Below the pieces are notes generated by a model. The model searched no databases. It saw nothing but the letters and a program-made list of their open reading frames with translations, and was not told where the DNA came from. From assembly GCF_002260845.1 (NCBI RefSeq), contig NZ_BEDT01000002.1:397991-461990 (forward strand): DNA of 64,000 nucleotides, in the 5' to 3' direction. The stretch's first letter is position 1. Every line of letters begins with the position of its first letter. Of this stretch, positions 17,389 to 28,245 are shown piece by piece. A program made the translations under genes and the position numbers. The stretch is from Pseudolactococcus reticulitermitis (lineage in GTDB: Bacteria; Bacillota; Bacilli; Lactobacillales; Streptococcaceae).

Positions 17389-18222
17389 TTATCGACCAGC
17401 TCCGCCACCTGATGAAGAACCGCCGCCAAAGCCGCCACTACCACCTGATGAACCACCAGAGCCACCACCATAACCGCCTGAACCACCACCACGATTATTA
17501 AAAATCGCAAGGAGAAGCCAGACGAGGACATCGCCGTGACCTGTAAAAATCATCCCAAAAACAAACATTAAGATGATGCCGAAAATAATCATCCCTCCCA
17601 GCGAACTTCCCCTAGACTGATGAGTTGTTTCGTCGTTATCATCGTTCTGAGAAGTCTCATCAGATGATGCTTCACGACTAACATAACCAGTTAAGACATC
17701 TGAAAATGCTGAAATAGTTTTGGTTACTGCGGTGTCATAATCATCTTTGACACGGTAAGGCACAAAGTCAGTATCTAAAATACGACCAACCTTACCGTCA
17801 TTCAACTCACCTTCAAGTCCTTGACCAACCTCCACCCATACTTTTTTCTCATCTTTAGCAATCAGCATGAGTAGGCCGTTATCAGACGCTTTATCGCCAA
17901 TTCCTGTCTGATTAAACACAGCATTGGCGTATTCTTGAATCGTCTTATTTTTTAAATCGTCAACGGTCAAAACAATGATTTGCGCTTTTTTGCCCACATC
18001 TAAATTTTCGAGTTGATGATTTAAGTTATTTTCTGTCGTATCTGACAATAAATCTGCTTGGTCATAGATATAAGTGTGATCTTGCCAAGTAATTTTCGAT
18101 ACTGCATCACCACCTTTAGGGTCACCTTGCCATTTTAAAAAGCCAAAAACGCCGGCTAAAGCCACTAGCATGATGGTCAAGAAGATGATTTTTTGGGTAA
18201 CCTTATTTTTCTTCATCCGCAC
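17389..18222 (-). CDS. TPM-domain membrane protein (YgcG/DUF477 type)
   Basis: A 277-residue protein. An N-terminal membrane segment precedes a TPM domain (YIYDQADLLSDTTENNLNHQLENL to WVEVGQGLEGELNDGKVGRILD), then a second hydrophobic segment around residues 210-240 (MIIFGIILMFVFGMIF), then a C-terminal tail of Gly and Ser only (GGGSGGYGGGSGG style). This is the standard design of the family that partners LemA; some members bind metal or phosphate. It overlaps the potC end by 20 bases and is followed by lemA. Confidence 0.88.
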   Translation of the reverse strand: MRMKKNKVTQKIIFLTIMLVALAGVFGFLKWQGDPKGGDAVSKITWQDHTYIYDQADLLSDTTENNLNHQLENLDVGKKAQIIVLTVDDLKNKTIQEYANAVFNQTGIGDKASDNGLLMLIAKDEKKVWVEVGQGLEGELNDGKVGRILDTDFVPYRVKDDYDTAVTKTISAFSDVLTGYVSREASSDETSQNDDNDETTHQSRGSSLGGMIIFGIILMFVFGMIFTGHGDVLVWLLLAIFNNRGGGSGGYGGGSGGSSGGSGGFGGGSSSGGGAGR

Positions 18223-18985
18223 TCCTCATAATCATATAATACCCGATTACGAGCAAAATTGAAAGCATAAACACTAGCGCAGATAATGCATTAATCTCAA
18301 GCGAGATACCATGGCGTGCGCGAGAGTAGATTTCGACAGACAAAGTCGAGAAACCATTCCCCGTTACGAAGAAAGTCACTGCAAAATCATCCAAAGAATA
18401 GGTAAAGGCCATGAAAAAGCCTGCGATAATCCCCGGTGTTAAAAATGGTAGCACGACTTCCGTCATCGTTTGGCGCTGGGTCGCGCCTAAATCATAGGCA
18501 GCATTGATCATATCCTGATCCATTTCCTGCAAGCGGGGCAAGACCATCAGCACAACGATAGGAATTGAAAAAGCGATGTGCGCCATCAGGACAGAGGCAA
18601 AGCCTAGTTTAAGCCCGATAGAAGTCAGGAGAATCAGGAAACTCGCCCCAATCATCACATCTGGCGACACCAGCAAGACATTATTCAAGGCTAAAATCGT
18701 ATGCTGACGTTTCTTTTTAGACTGATGAATATAAATCGTCCCAAAAGTACCAATCATCGTCGCAATAAAGGCAGATAGAAAAGCCAGCAAAAAGGTCTGA
18801 ACGACAATTAAGATTAAACGACGATCTGCAAATAATGCCTGAAAATACTCCAAAGTAAAGCCGGTAAAGGCGTTCATATTGCCATTTTTGTTAAAGGCAT
18901 AAACGATTAGATAGAAAATCGGCAAATACAAGAGAGCAAAAACAAAAATCAAATAGGCATTTTCAAATTTAAAACGTCGCTTCAT
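18203..18985 (-). CDS. potC: Spermidine/putrescine ABC transporter permease PotC
   Basis: A 260-residue inner-membrane permease with about six membrane segments. The EAA loop that contacts PotA is visible as INAAYDLGATQRQTMTEVVLPFLTPGI. It overlaps the end of potB by four bases (ATGA type), showing translational coupling. Confidence 0.95.
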   Translation of the reverse strand: MKRRFKFENAYLIFVFALLYLPIFYLIVYAFNKNGNMNAFTGFTLEYFQALFADRRLILIVVQTFLLAFLSAFIATMIGTFGTIYIHQSKKKRQHTILALNNVLLVSPDVMIGASFLILLTSIGLKLGFASVLMAHIAFSIPIVVLMVLPRLQEMDQDMINAAYDLGATQRQTMTEVVLPFLTPGIIAGFFMAFTYSLDDFAVTFFVTGNGFSTLSVEIYSRARHGISLEINALSALVFMLSILLVIGYYMIMRSADEEK

Positions 18986-19782
18986 GCTTTGCTCCCCCTC
19001 TCCCGTGTTAGGTACATGACCACGAACATGGTAATAATCAGTACCATACCGATAGTTGCGCCCATGCCCCAGTTTTGCGTGACGAGAAAATGTTCCTCAA
19101 TGGCAGTGCCCAGCGTAATCACGCGGTTACCACCGATAAGGCGTGTCAGCATAAATAAACTCAGACTTGGAATAAAGACCGCTTGCACGCCAGATCTGAC
19201 ACCGTTCATGGAAAGCGGGAAAATAATCTGTGTGAAATTTTGAAGCCGTGTTGTGCCTAAATCATAACCAGCTTTGATTAAATTACCATCAATCTCATCA
19301 ATGGCATTAAAAATCGGTATCACCATAAAAGGAATTTCGATATAAGCCGCCACAAAAATGAAAGAAAAATCAGTAAAGAGAATTTGTTGGCTCCCTAGTC
19401 CCATAAAGTTTAGAAAACTATTCACTGCCCCAGATTGGCCAAAAATGCCGATAAAGGCATAGGCTTTGAGCAAGAGATTAATCCAAGTGGGTAAAATAAT
19501 TAACATCAACCACAGTTGTTTGTGTTTTAATTTCGTCAAAAAATAGGCGGTTGGATAACTAATCACAAGTGTCACGGCTGTGATAATTGCCGCATAAATG
19601 ACGGAGTTAACCGACATTTTCAGATAAGTCCAACTGGTGAAATACGTCCCATAATTCGCCAAGGTCGCATTGCCATTAATATCGAAAAATGATTTATAAA
19701 TCAGCAAAGCAATCGGCGCTAGGACAAATAAGAACAGCCAGAGCACATAAGGAATGGCAGATAATTGATTTTTTTTAGTCAT
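18982..19782 (-). CDS. potB: Spermidine/putrescine ABC transporter permease PotB
   Basis: A 266-residue permease, about six membrane segments, EAA loop LIKAGYDLGTTRLQNFTQIIFPLS. Partner of PotC in the polyamine importer. It overlaps the preceding membrane-protein gene and potC by four bases on each side. Confidence 0.95.
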   Translation of the reverse strand: MTKKNQLSAIPYVLWLFLFVLAPIALLIYKSFFDINGNATLANYGTYFTSWTYLKMSVNSVIYAAIITAVTLVISYPTAYFLTKLKHKQLWLMLIILPTWINLLLKAYAFIGIFGQSGAVNSFLNFMGLGSQQILFTDFSFIFVAAYIEIPFMVIPIFNAIDEIDGNLIKAGYDLGTTRLQNFTQIIFPLSMNGVRSGVQAVFIPSLSLFMLTRLIGGNRVITLGTAIEEHFLVTQNWGMGATIGMVLIITMFVVMYLTRERGSKA

Positions 19783-20957
19783 AATGTTTCTTCTGGTGTC
19801 ATATCGACAAGTTTAAGCTGCCAGCGACGATGAGCTTGCGATAAATCTTGAATCGCATTGATTAGCATCACTAGCCAGATAAAGGCAATAACAAAGGCGA
19901 TGATTTCAAAAAATGTCAGAGATAAATAATGAATACCTAAAAATAAAAAAGTAGATAAGACTAATAGGCCCAAGGTGATAGCAGAATAGACGAGAAACTC
20001 TTTTGAAATCTCAGGCAAGAGCCATCTTAAAAGTAGGATTAAAACCATGATACAGCCAACAATACCAAAGGCTGCTAGGTTATGCACCGTCATCGTCCAA
20101 GAATAATCATTGGCTGGAAAAATACCGACACAGGCAATCAAAACCGCAATCAAGTAATAGAAAAATCGCACAACTGTACTTTTTTTGGTATAGGCATCAC
20201 TTCTCGAAAATTCTGAAAACAAGTAGTCTGTAATCGTCAGTAAAATCAAGCCTGAAAAAATCAGCGTTAGGTTAAATTCCCAGTAGGTTCTAGCTTCAGA
20301 AGTGCCTAAAAAGCTAAAATTAAAGCGCCACCAATCTCGTTGATTGTTCATCGCCATGGCAACCAGCACGCCACCGATAAATGTGACAAATAGCATGGTA
20401 ATTAAATTAGAGACCTTGACGGACATGGCTGAAGAAATGAGGACAAAGTTGATAATCGCAGAAAACGCCAAGACAAATAATGAAGCGGTCACAGGATCAA
20501 AACTCACGCCATTAAAGGTATAGCGCATCACATAAAAAGCGATGACTGTAACCGCTAAGGTCACTAAAGTATAGGTCAATGCCAAAGTCAAGGTTTCCCG
20601 CATTTTTGTGAACCAAGACTGTCTCGCCCGTGCATGCGGCGTCTTGCGATAAGCCAAAACAAAGGAGACCAAACCTGATAATATCCCAAAAACTGAACTC
20701 GCATTTGCAACAGAAATCAGCTCATTTCCTGTGAAAGAAATTTGTGATTTTTGACTTACTAAGAAAGTCATCAGCCCCATCAGCCAAGCAAATAAACTAG
20801 GAATGAATAAATGACGTAAAGAAAAATTTTGCTGATTATGATCTGATGCGCTCTCTAATTTAAGCGAAAAGCCGTTATCAACTGCTTCTAAAATCAAAGC
20901 TTCGTCATCAGTTAATATTTCTGCTAGTGTATCTGGTACCGCGATATATTTTCCCAT
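19779..20957 (-). CDS. Multi-span membrane protein of unknown function, inserted in the pot operon
   Basis: A 392-residue protein with a soluble N-terminus of about 45 residues and roughly ten membrane segments from residue 50 on. The segment ACVGIFPANDYSWTMTVHNLAAFGIVGCIM is reminiscent of DUF998-type membrane proteins (FP...HN motif); I cannot name it with certainty. The C-terminus is cytosolic, with SQAHRRWQLKLVDMTPEE. It lies between potA and potB with a four-base overlap to potB, so it is made with the transporter and may be an accessory or regulator of polyamine uptake. The usual order in the group is potA directly followed by potB. Confidence 0.7.
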   Translation of the reverse strand: MGKYIAVPDTLAEILTDDEALILEAVDNGFSLKLESASDHNQQNFSLRHLFIPSLFAWLMGLMTFLVSQKSQISFTGNELISVANASSVFGILSGLVSFVLAYRKTPHARARQSWFTKMRETLTLALTYTLVTLAVTVIAFYVMRYTFNGVSFDPVTASLFVLAFSAIINFVLISSAMSVKVSNLITMLFVTFIGGVLVAMAMNNQRDWWRFNFSFLGTSEARTYWEFNLTLIFSGLILLTITDYLFSEFSRSDAYTKKSTVVRFFYYLIAVLIACVGIFPANDYSWTMTVHNLAAFGIVGCIMVLILLLRWLLPEISKEFLVYSAITLGLLVLSTFLFLGIHYLSLTFFEIIAFVIAFIWLVMLINAIQDLSQAHRRWQLKLVDMTPEETL

Positions 20958-20972
20958 TTTTCCCCATTTAAG

Positions 20973-22124
20973 TTAGTCTTTGATATTTTCTTCCTCGATG
21001 GCATTAATCAGACCAGCTTCGACAATTTCTTCATCGACATATTCTTCAATCCGAGCATCAAATTCTTCTTCTGTTTCATTGAGTCGCATGATATGAATGT
21101 CTTCTGGCTCAAAATCCAGACCGATGACTTCGCCCACAATGGCGCGACGTGTCGAATGAATCATCCACTCCTGCCCTAGTTCGTCCACTGCGATAATTTC
21201 GTAATGCACCCCACGAAAAAGTTGCGTCTGAACTTTAACGATTAATTTCCCCTCATCTGGTAAGGTTAATCTCAGATCTTCAGGCCGAATGACAACTTCG
21301 ACAGGCTCATTTTTTCGCATGCCACCGTCGACAGATTCAAATTTTTTGCCATTAAACTCGACCAGATAATCGGCTATCATAATCCCTGTGACAATGTTGG
21401 ACTCGCCGATAAAATTCGCCACAAAACGATTGATTGGCTCGTCATAAATATCAACTGGCGTGGCTGATTGGACGATTTCGCCATCATTGATGATGAAAAT
21501 CCAGTCGCTCATGGCTAAGGCTTCTTCTTGATCATGGGTAACGAAAACAAAAGTAATGCCAAGTTTTTGTTGCAAGGCACGTAGCTCGTACTGCATTTCA
21601 GTTCGCAATTTCAAGTCGAGGGCACTCAAAGGCTCGTCTAACAAAACGACCTTAGGCTGATTGACAATGGCTCTGGCAATCGCGACACGTTGACGCTGAC
21701 CACCTGACAATTTTTGAATCCGACGATTTTCAAAACCAGTCAATCGCACCATTTTCAGCGCTTCTAGGACACGTTTTTCAATCTGCGCTTTGTCCACTTT
21801 CCGAATTTTCAAAGGAAAAGCAATATTATCAAAAACATTTTTATGCGGTAAGAGCGCATAATTTTGAAAAACGGTATGCACATCACGCTGATTGATTGGG
21901 ACATCATTGATGCGTTCAGTGTCGAGATAAATATCTCCAGTCGTTGCATCTGTCAGACCCGCAATAATATTCAAAATCGTTGATTTTCCAGAGCCTGATG
22001 CCCCTAGCAGCGTGTAAAATTTCCCTGCCTCTAGCTCAAAATTGATGTCTTTAAGAATGATTTGACCATTGTCCTCAAAGGACTTCGACACATGTTTAAA
22101 TTCGATGATAGGGTTAGTCGTCAA
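20973..22124 (-). CDS. potA: Spermidine/putrescine ABC transporter ATP-binding protein
   Basis: A 383-residue ABC ATPase. Walker [13 protein letters not shown]-loop, signature [14 protein letters not shown], Walker [13 protein letters not shown] and switch His in FVTHDQEEA are all intact. The C-terminal TOBE domain (about 260-360) matches PotA, and there is an acidic tail ([13 protein letters not shown]). Overlaps murB by 11 bases. Confidence 0.96.
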   Translation of the reverse strand: MTTNPIIEFKHVSKSFEDNGQIILKDINFELEAGKFYTLLGASGSGKSTILNIIAGLTDATTGDIYLDTERINDVPINQRDVHTVFQNYALLPHKNVFDNIAFPLKIRKVDKAQIEKRVLEALKMVRLTGFENRRIQKLSGGQRQRVAIARAIVNQPKVVLLDEPLSALDLKLRTEMQYELRALQQKLGITFVFVTHDQEEALAMSDWIFIINDGEIVQSATPVDIYDEPINRFVANFIGESNIVTGIMIADYLVEFNGKKFESVDGGMRKNEPVEVVIRPEDLRLTLPDEGKLIVKVQTQLFRGVHYEIIAVDELGQEWMIHSTRRAIVGEVIGLDFEPEDIHIMRLNETEEEFDARIEEYVDEEIVEAGLINAIEEENIKD

Positions 22125-23028
22125 TTTTTTCCTCTCCTAAAATCCGCACTTCTGGCTCTAAAGTCACACCAGAAGTCGCTTCAACCTGCGCAATGACGTA
22201 GGCAATCAAGTCCTCGTAGTCCTTGGCAGTGCCGTTGTTGACATTCACCATAAAACCAGCGTGTTTCTCGGACACTTGAACGCCACCAATTTGATGCCCT
22301 TGAAGGCCAGCATCTTGAATTAATTGACCCGCAAAATAACCGACTGGACGTTTAAAGACTGATCCACAGCTTGGAAATTCAAGCGGTTGTTTCAATTCAC
22401 GCAAATGCGTCAAACGGTTCATTTCAGCTTTAATCAGATTGTAATCGCCGTTATTGAGTGAAAATTTAGCTGATAAAGCGATATAGTGCTGACTTTGAAG
22501 GACTGATTTTCGATAGCCAAACTGCATATCTTCGGCAGCAATCACGAAAATCTCGCCTGACTGATCCATAACTTGAACACTAGAGAGGACTGTCGAAATC
22601 TCGCCGTCATAAGCTCCCGCATTCATAAAGACAGCACCGCCAACTGACCCTGGAATACCACAGGCGAATTCAAAGCCAGTCAAGGAATTTGCCAAAGCGA
22701 CTTGCGTCGTGTCGATTAAACTAGCGCCAGCCTGCGCTTCAATCACATAACCATTGGCACGAATGACGTTCATTTTTTCGAGTAAAATCACCACCCCGCG
22801 GATACCGCCGTTGCGCACGATGAGGTTGCTGGCATTGCCCAAAACGATGAAAGGCGTTTGCGTTGCATTGGCCAATTTGACCAATTTTTGGAGCTGATAT
22901 TTATCTGTCGGAAAAGCAAGGAAATCAGCTGACCCGCCCACTTTTGTAAAGGTATAATTTGAGAGCGGTTCGTCAAATTTCACTGTCAATTCTGGTAATT
23001 TTTCAAGTAGGTCATTTTTAGTTAGCAT
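22114..23028 (-). CDS. murB: UDP-N-acetylenolpyruvoylglucosamine reductase
   Basis: Peptidoglycan precursor enzyme (UDP-MurNAc formation, FAD and NADPH dependent). The start at 23028 (304 residues, [14 protein letters not shown]) is chosen because an upstream ATG at 23073 adds a non-conserved leader. FAD-binding segments [34 protein letters not shown] and the [14 protein letters not shown] [21 protein letters not shown] are clear, and the catalytic Ser lies in [11 protein letters not shown]. First gene of the pot operon, an association known in lactococci and streptococci. Confidence 0.95.
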   Translation of the reverse strand: MLTKNDLLEKLPELTVKFDEPLSNYTFTKVGGSADFLAFPTDKYQLQKLVKLANATQTPFIVLGNASNLIVRNGGIRGVVILLEKMNVIRANGYVIEAQAGASLIDTTQVALANSLTGFEFACGIPGSVGGAVFMNAGAYDGEISTVLSSVQVMDQSGEIFVIAAEDMQFGYRKSVLQSQHYIALSAKFSLNNGDYNLIKAEMNRLTHLRELKQPLEFPSCGSVFKRPVGYFAGQLIQDAGLQGHQIGGVQVSEKHAGFMVNVNNGTAKDYEDLIAYVIAQVEATSGVTLEPEVRILGEEKIDD

Positions 23029-23211
23029 AGTTACTCTTTTCGTATCAAAAATTTTTTCGTGCAAGACCATCACGTCATCACATAAAAAATAGCTTGTACC
23101 AAAGGTACAACACTATTATTTTACCATATTTTTAGGCTTTTTGATTAGGATAACTCGTCCAATAATAAAGACGAATCTAGTAAGCCAAATGGCTACAATC
23201 AATCTGCCCCT

Positions 23212-23267
23212 ATACATTAAAATAGAATTTTCACGAGTTCAGGGGTGAAAATTCCATTTTAATGTAT
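23212..23267 (-). repeat. Long near-perfect hairpin after thrB
   Basis: Two 23-base arms (23212-23234 and 23245-23267) are complementary with one mismatch, which becomes a G-U pair in leftward RNA, around a ten-base loop. It starts five bases after the thrB stop. There is no T-run after the second arm, so it is not a standard terminator; it could stabilise mRNA or be a small inverted-repeat element. Confidence 0.8.
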
Positions 23268-23271
23268 TAAT

Positions 23272-24144
23272 TTATTTTGAGACCCTAATCCCTTGCGTAT
23301 CCACTGCTAACTCTAATAACTGTCCTGAAAAACCTTGCGCTTCAAGTTTTGATTTAATAGTTGCTACTTTATCCAGTGGCGCCATGACCATCACAGTCGG
23401 TCCTGCACCAGATAGATAGGTCGCATAAGCGCCTGACCGATACCCAATCTCACGGATTTTAGTCACTTCTGGCACAAGCTGACCGCGATAGCTTTCATGA
23501 AATAAATCTTCCGCCATGAGCTGACCTGCAAGCACCATATCACCTGTCAAAAGCGCCGCAATCGCGACATTGGCAATCGCACTTGCCGCCACAGCTTCCT
23601 GATAGGCAAACTCACTCGGCAAAACTTTCCGGGAATCACTCGTTTTCAGCTCATAATCTGGAATGAAAGCAAGTAGGCCAGTCTCAGGCATGGGTGCTGT
23701 AACATGATTAGTTTTTCCGTTGATGCTATTGGCAATGACTAGATTACCAAAAATCGCAGGCGCGACATTATCTGGATGCCCCTCAATCTTAGTCGCAATC
23801 GTTAATTTATCAGCTGCTGACAAGCCAAGTTGCCCCAGTTGATTGGCCAGTTCAATCCCAGCCACAATAACTGAGCTTGATGAGCCAAGCCCGCGCGCCA
23901 AGGGAATGTCGCTGACCATTTTAATCTTATGAGGTTTCAAACCTGGCGAAACTTGCAAAGCCGTCTCGACCAACAAATTGCGCGCATCAGACGGTACTTC
24001 TGCCCCCAAATCATGCACAATTTCCCAGTGGTCGGCTTGCTCTAAGACTTCCACAGTCAAATAAAGCTTAACCGCAAGCCCCACCGAATCAAAGCCCGGC
24101 CCGAGATTGGCTGATGTTGCTGGTACTGTTAGTGTCAAAGTCAT
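23272..24144 (-). CDS. thrB: Homoserine kinase
   Basis: GHMP-family kinase, 290 residues, phosphorylating homoserine for threonine synthesis. N-terminal [18 protein letters not shown], the ATP loop [17 protein letters not shown] and the C-terminal [13 protein letters not shown] are intact. It starts ten bases after the hom stop, forming the usual hom-thrB operon. Confidence 0.96.
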   Translation of the reverse strand: MTLTLTVPATSANLGPGFDSVGLAVKLYLTVEVLEQADHWEIVHDLGAEVPSDARNLLVETALQVSPGLKPHKIKMVSDIPLARGLGSSSSVIVAGIELANQLGQLGLSAADKLTIATKIEGHPDNVAPAIFGNLVIANSINGKTNHVTAPMPETGLLAFIPDYELKTSDSRKVLPSEFAYQEAVAASAIANVAIAALLTGDMVLAGQLMAEDLFHESYRGQLVPEVTKIREIGYRSGAYATYLSGAGPTVMVMAPLDKVATIKSKLEAQGFSGQLLELAVDTQGIRVSK

Positions 24145-24154
24145 CTGTCTACCC

Positions 24155-25435
24155 TCAAATTACCTTAATCGTATTACGGAGCGTGAAACCATCTAGCGCT
24201 GAAATTTTCTCAACCAAACTATCAAACTGGTTCAAGTCCATTTTGTGCGCAATAATGGCAATGCTCGCACGATTGTCGCCAAGGTTTTCTTGGAAAACTT
24301 GCTCAAATGACACATTTTCCGCATGGAAAAGCTCAGCCAAATGCAAGAGCTGCCCCGCTTTATCATCAGTTTCAATCGCAAAATAGTACTTATCAACCAA
24401 ATCTTCTTTTGTGGCATAAACTGTTTCGCGAGCGAAAGTATTAAAAGCAGGCAGCACGGCACCTTTCTGGATACCTTTAGCCAGTTCAATCACATCAGCG
24501 ACAACTGATGTGGCAGTCGGTTTTTGACCTGCACCGGGACCATAGAACATGGCTTCGTTAATCCCAATAGATTCAACAAAGACAGCGTTCATGACACCAT
24601 TGACGGTTGCGAGTTGGTGGTCTTTCGGTAAGAATGTCGGCACAACTTCGGCGTATATCCCTGACGGTCGCTCAACGATTTCGCCGACTAATTTGATGAC
24701 AAAGCCTAGTTTTTGCGCGAGCTTCACATCTTCTGGCGTAATGTGACGAATGCCCTCATGGCGCACATCGTCAAATTTAATCGTCATGCCAAAAGCAAAT
24801 TGACTGAGAATCACCATTTTATAGGCAGCATCAATCCCGTCTACATCATTGGTCGGATCAGACTCCGCATAGCCTAGACGGCTTGCCTCAGCTAAGGCTT
24901 CATCATAAGTCCAGCCCTCGTCAACCATCTTCGTCATCATGAAGTTGCTGGTCCCATTGACAACGCCAAGAATTTTAGTGATTTTATCGGCAGTATAGGA
25001 ATGAGCCAATGTCCGCAAAATCGGAATACCACCTGCGACGGCTGCTTCATAATACAGTGCCACACCATTGTCTTTAGCAACTTTCAGCAAGTCAGCACCA
25101 TGCATCGCCAGCAAGTCTTTATTGGCCGTCACGACGTGTTTTTTCGCTTGTAAAGCCTGTGTGATAAAGGTTTTAGCTGGCTCAATACGGCCCATCAGCT
25201 CAATCACAATGTCAATCGCATCATCATTTAAGATAGCTGAAATATCTGTTACAAAGTCGTAGGCATGCCCTTGTGCGCGAAGTACGTCTTTCTCAGCAAC
25301 ATCTCTCACTAAAACTTTGGCAATCTGAATATCTGTTCCCGCCTGAGCTGTGATTTTGGTGCTATTTTCTTGTAGCAAAAAAGGAACGCCACTGGCTACT
25401 GTTCCAAATCCGAGTAAAGCAATATTGACTGTCAT
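24155..25435 (-). CDS. hom: Homoserine dehydrogenase
   Basis: A 426-residue NAD(P)-dependent enzyme converting aspartate semialdehyde to homoserine. Rossmann start [17 protein letters not shown], dimer/catalytic region [25 protein letters not shown], and a C-terminal ACT-like domain (residues about 345-426), the site of threonine feedback in the family. Operon with thrB. Confidence 0.96.
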   Translation of the reverse strand: MTVNIALLGFGTVASGVPFLLQENSTKITAQAGTDIQIAKVLVRDVAEKDVLRAQGHAYDFVTDISAILNDDAIDIVIELMGRIEPAKTFITQALQAKKHVVTANKDLLAMHGADLLKVAKDNGVALYYEAAVAGGIPILRTLAHSYTADKITKILGVVNGTSNFMMTKMVDEGWTYDEALAEASRLGYAESDPTNDVDGIDAAYKMVILSQFAFGMTIKFDDVRHEGIRHITPEDVKLAQKLGFVIKLVGEIVERPSGIYAEVVPTFLPKDHQLATVNGVMNAVFVESIGINEAMFYGPGAGQKPTATSVVADVIELAKGIQKGAVLPAFNTFARETVYATKEDLVDKYYFAIETDDKAGQLLHLAELFHAENVSFEQVFQENLGDNRASIAIIAHKMDLNQFDSLVEKISALDGFTLRNTIKVI

Positions 25436-25522
25436 GTGTTTTAACGCTCCTTTAAAATATGATTAGTGCCATTATAACAGAATTTTCAGAACATTTCTAT
25501 AATATTTATCGCCTAGACACCG

Positions 25523-26113
25523 TTAATCGACAAAACTTTCAATGACTGCCCAAGCTTCGTCCAAACCAGTTTTATCAAAACTAGAAAAAATAACGAAATC
25601 ATCCGTACTATCAAACTGCAAAGTTCTCTTAATCATGCTTTCGTGCTTGTTCCATTTACTACGCGGAATTTTATCAGCCTTGGTCGCCACCAAAATCACT
25701 GGAATTTCATAGTATTTCAGAAATTCGTACATTTGAACATCATCAGCCGACGGCTCGTGGCGCATATCGACCAAGCTGACAACCGCACGCAAATTCGCAC
25801 GTGTCGTCAGATATTCCTCAATCATCCCACCCCATTTTTCACGTTCTTTTTTAGAAACGCGGGCGTAGCCATAACCCGGCACATCCACAAAATGAAGGGT
25901 GTCATCAATATTGAAAAAATTAAGCAACTGCGTTTTACCCGGTCGACCAGACGTCCGAGCGAAGTTTTTACGATTAAGCAAAGTATTGATAAAACTTGAT
26001 TTACCGACATTTGAACGCCCCGCAAGGGCAATTTCTGGCATAGCCGTTTCAGGATATTGCTTACTTGATGCCGCTGAAATCGTCAAGCTGACATTGTGAA
26101 TATTAAATTTCAT
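25523..26113 (-). CDS. engB: Ribosome-biogenesis GTP-binding protein EngB/YsxC
   Basis: TRAFAC GTPase for 50S assembly. I choose ATG 26113 (196 residues, [14 protein letters not shown]) because it matches the family start; the ATG at 26140 adds nine extra codons. G1 [12 protein letters not shown]2/G3 [10 protein letters not shown] and G4 VATKADKIP are intact. Located downstream of clpX, as in other Lactobacillales. Confidence 0.95.
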   Translation of the reverse strand: MKFNIHNVSLTISAASSKQYPETAMPEIALAGRSNVGKSSFINTLLNRKNFARTSGRPGKTQLLNFFNIDDTLHFVDVPGYGYARVSKKEREKWGGMIEEYLTTRANLRAVVSLVDMRHEPSADDVQMYEFLKYYEIPVILVATKADKIPRSKWNKHESMIKRTLQFDSTDDFVIFSSFDKTGLDEAWAVIESFVD

Positions 26114-26165
26114 GTTTCTCATTTCTATCACTGTGACCACTGACCGACCACATTATGAAACGCCA

Positions 26166-27383
26166 TTAAGCGCCTAAGATTAAAGGTTCTTCCGTTCCTC
26201 GAACAGCTTCCTCAGTAATCACAACTTTCGTCACATTCGCCATGCTCGGCACTTCAAACATGACATCCATCATCACTTCCTCGATAATCGAACGCAGACC
26301 ACGCGCGCCCGTTTTGCGCTCAATCGCCTTTTCGGCAATGGCATCTAAGGCACCAGATTCGAATTCTAAGGCAACATCGTCAAAACTCAGGAGACGCTGA
26401 TATTGTTTCACAAGCGCATTTTTAGGCTCCGTCAGGATATGAACTAAGTCCTCTTTCGTCAAGCGTTCAAGGGCCGCCACGATTGGTAAACGACCGATAA
26501 ACTCAGGAATTAAGCCAAATTTTTGAATATCTTCAGCGACAATTTCCTGCATATAAGAATCATTTTCGCCTAAGGCTTTATTATTGGCACCAAAGCCAAT
26601 GATTTTTTCACCTAAACGCTGTTTGACGATTTCTTCAATGCCATCAAAAGCACCCCCAACGATAAAGAGAATATTTTTAGTATCCAACTGAATCATTTCT
26701 TGGTTGGGATGTTTACGCCCGCCTTGTGGTGGCACACTTGCAACGGTTCCCTCGATGATTTTCAGTAAGGCTTGTTGGACCCCTTCGCCTGACACATCAC
26801 GTGTAATTGAGACATTTTCAGATTTTTTAGCGATTTTGTCAATCTCATCGACATAGATAATCCCACGCTCTGCACGTTCCACATTATAGTCAGAAGCTTG
26901 TAAAAGTTTGAGTAGGATATTTTCCACGTCCTCGCCGACATAGCCAGCCTCAGTCAGACTCGTGGCATCCGCAATGGCAAAGGGGACATTAAGCGAACGC
27001 GCCAAAGTTTGCGCCAAGAAAGTTTTACCAGAACCTGTTGGACCAATCATCAAAATGTTTGATTTTTGCAGCTCAACATCATCATTTTCCACGCTTTCCA
27101 CAAAATTAATGCGTTTATAGTGGTTGTAAACCGCAACAGACAGCGCCCGTTTCGCCGTATCTTGACCGATGACATAGCCATTCAAAATCTCTAATAGCTC
27201 TTTCGGTGTCTTGCTTTCTAAAATATCAGGCTGCCCTTCGCCCTTAAATTCTTCACGCAAAATGTCCATTGATAGCTCAACACACTCATTACAAATGTAG
27301 ACATCGCTGCCCGCAATAATTTTCTTAACTTCATCTTGTGATTTACCGCAAAATGAACAAAAAATCTCATTCGTCATTATCAT
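26166..27383 (-). CDS. clpX: ATP-dependent Clp protease ATP-binding subunit ClpX
   Basis: AAA+ unfoldase that feeds ClpP. The N-terminal zinc-binding domain has CSFCGK and CNECVE. Walker A is GPTGSGKT, Walker [12 protein letters not shown], and the pore and sensor regions are normal ([23 protein letters not shown]). The real start may be ATG 27377 (MTNEIF), two codons in. The 405-residue length is usual. Confidence 0.97.
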   Translation of the reverse strand: MIMTNEIFCSFCGKSQDEVKKIIAGSDVYICNECVELSMDILREEFKGEGQPDILESKTPKELLEILNGYVIGQDTAKRALSVAVYNHYKRINFVESVENDDVELQKSNILMIGPTGSGKTFLAQTLARSLNVPFAIADATSLTEAGYVGEDVENILLKLLQASDYNVERAERGIIYVDEIDKIAKKSENVSITRDVSGEGVQQALLKIIEGTVASVPPQGGRKHPNQEMIQLDTKNILFIVGGAFDGIEEIVKQRLGEKIIGFGANNKALGENDSYMQEIVAEDIQKFGLIPEFIGRLPIVAALERLTKEDLVHILTEPKNALVKQYQRLLSFDDVALEFESGALDAIAEKAIERKTGARGLRSIIEEVMMDVMFEVPSMANVTKVVITEEAVRGTEEPLILGA

Positions 27384-27425
27384 TTTCCTAAATCTTTCTT
27401 CTTTTAAATCTATAAACCTACGCCA

Positions 27426-27596
27426 TTAAAACAGTGTCTGATAAACCGCATGAATTGAGTTCACGAGGTTGGTAAAGGCACAGAGTAAAAAGAGAATGGC
27501 GAGACCAAACTTCTTCTTACGGAGACACTGCACCGCACACACGAAACAAATCCAAGCTAAAACAGCTGTAAAGACGCCAAATATTGTTTTTTCCAT
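27426..27596 (-). CDS. Small membrane protein between folA and clpX
   Basis: A 56-codon ORF starting at ATG 27596, the very next base after the folA stop codon, and ending at 27426. It has two hydrophobic helices (TIFGVFTAVLAWICFVCAV and GLAILFLLCAFTNLVNSIH) joined by a basic turn (CLRKKKF), so a hairpin membrane protein with basic loop in the cytosol. Abutting start/stop codons suggest coupling to folA. A similar small ORF at this place is known to me in streptococci; function unknown. Confidence 0.75.
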   Translation of the reverse strand: MEKTIFGVFTAVLAWICFVCAVQCLRKKKFGLAILFLLCAFTNLVNSIHAVYQTLF

Positions 27597-28109
27597 TTAT
27601 CTCTTAATCTCATATCGTTTGACTGTGAACGCATAGTCATTTTTGTCATCGGCAGGATGCTTGACACTTGATACCTCGGTAAAGCGGTCAAATGCTAGCA
27701 CTTTCGGAAAATAAGTATCGCCGGCAAATGTCCCTGCAATAATTGTCCGATAAAGTCGGTCAAAAGAGTCTTTGAATGCGACAAACATCTCAGCTCCACC
27801 CGTGACATATAAATTTTTAGCCGTTTCTGGATTTTGCGACTGATACCAGTCAAGCACAGCGCTAGGACTATGAAAGACAAGCACGGCATCATTGTCAACT
27901 TGATAGGTCTCATCTCGTGTCATCACAATCGTCGTCCGACCCGGTAGCACACGCTTGTGCATACCCTCAAACGTCTTACGACCCATTAAAATGACCTGCC
28001 CCATCGTCGTTTGCTTAAAATGTTGAAGTTCACTCGGCAAAAACCACGGCAAAACACCATTTGAACCAATCAAACCTTGTGCATCTTCTGCCCAAATTCC
28101 TGCTATCAT
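27597..28109 (-). CDS. folA: Dihydrofolate reductase
   Basis: NADPH-dependent reduction of dihydrofolate, 170 residues. IAGIWAEDAQGLIGSNGVLPWFLPSE carries the catalytic acidic residue region and Trp, followed by MGRKTFEGM, VLPGRTTIVMTR and the NADPH loop YVTGGAEMFVAF. Intact. Heads the folA-orf56-clpX-engB set. Confidence 0.96.
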   Translation of the reverse strand: MIAGIWAEDAQGLIGSNGVLPWFLPSELQHFKQTTMGQVILMGRKTFEGMHKRVLPGRTTIVMTRDETYQVDNDAVLVFHSPSAVLDWYQSQNPETAKNLYVTGGAEMFVAFKDSFDRLYRTIIAGTFAGDTYFPKVLAFDRFTEVSSVKHPADDKNDYAFTVKRYEIKR

Positions 28110-28245
28110 ACATCACCTCATCTTTTTTAATCAACTCATTTCATTATACCGTAAAATGCCTTATTTTACCATTATACACCACACGGGATTTGAATGATTT
28201 ACAGCTAAAACCACAGTATGCCCAATAAAATGTTAGAATAAAGAC

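Noticed and set aside
25643..25999. 118-codon + strand ORF inside engB
   Set aside because: Antisense shadow of a clearly intact GTPase gene.
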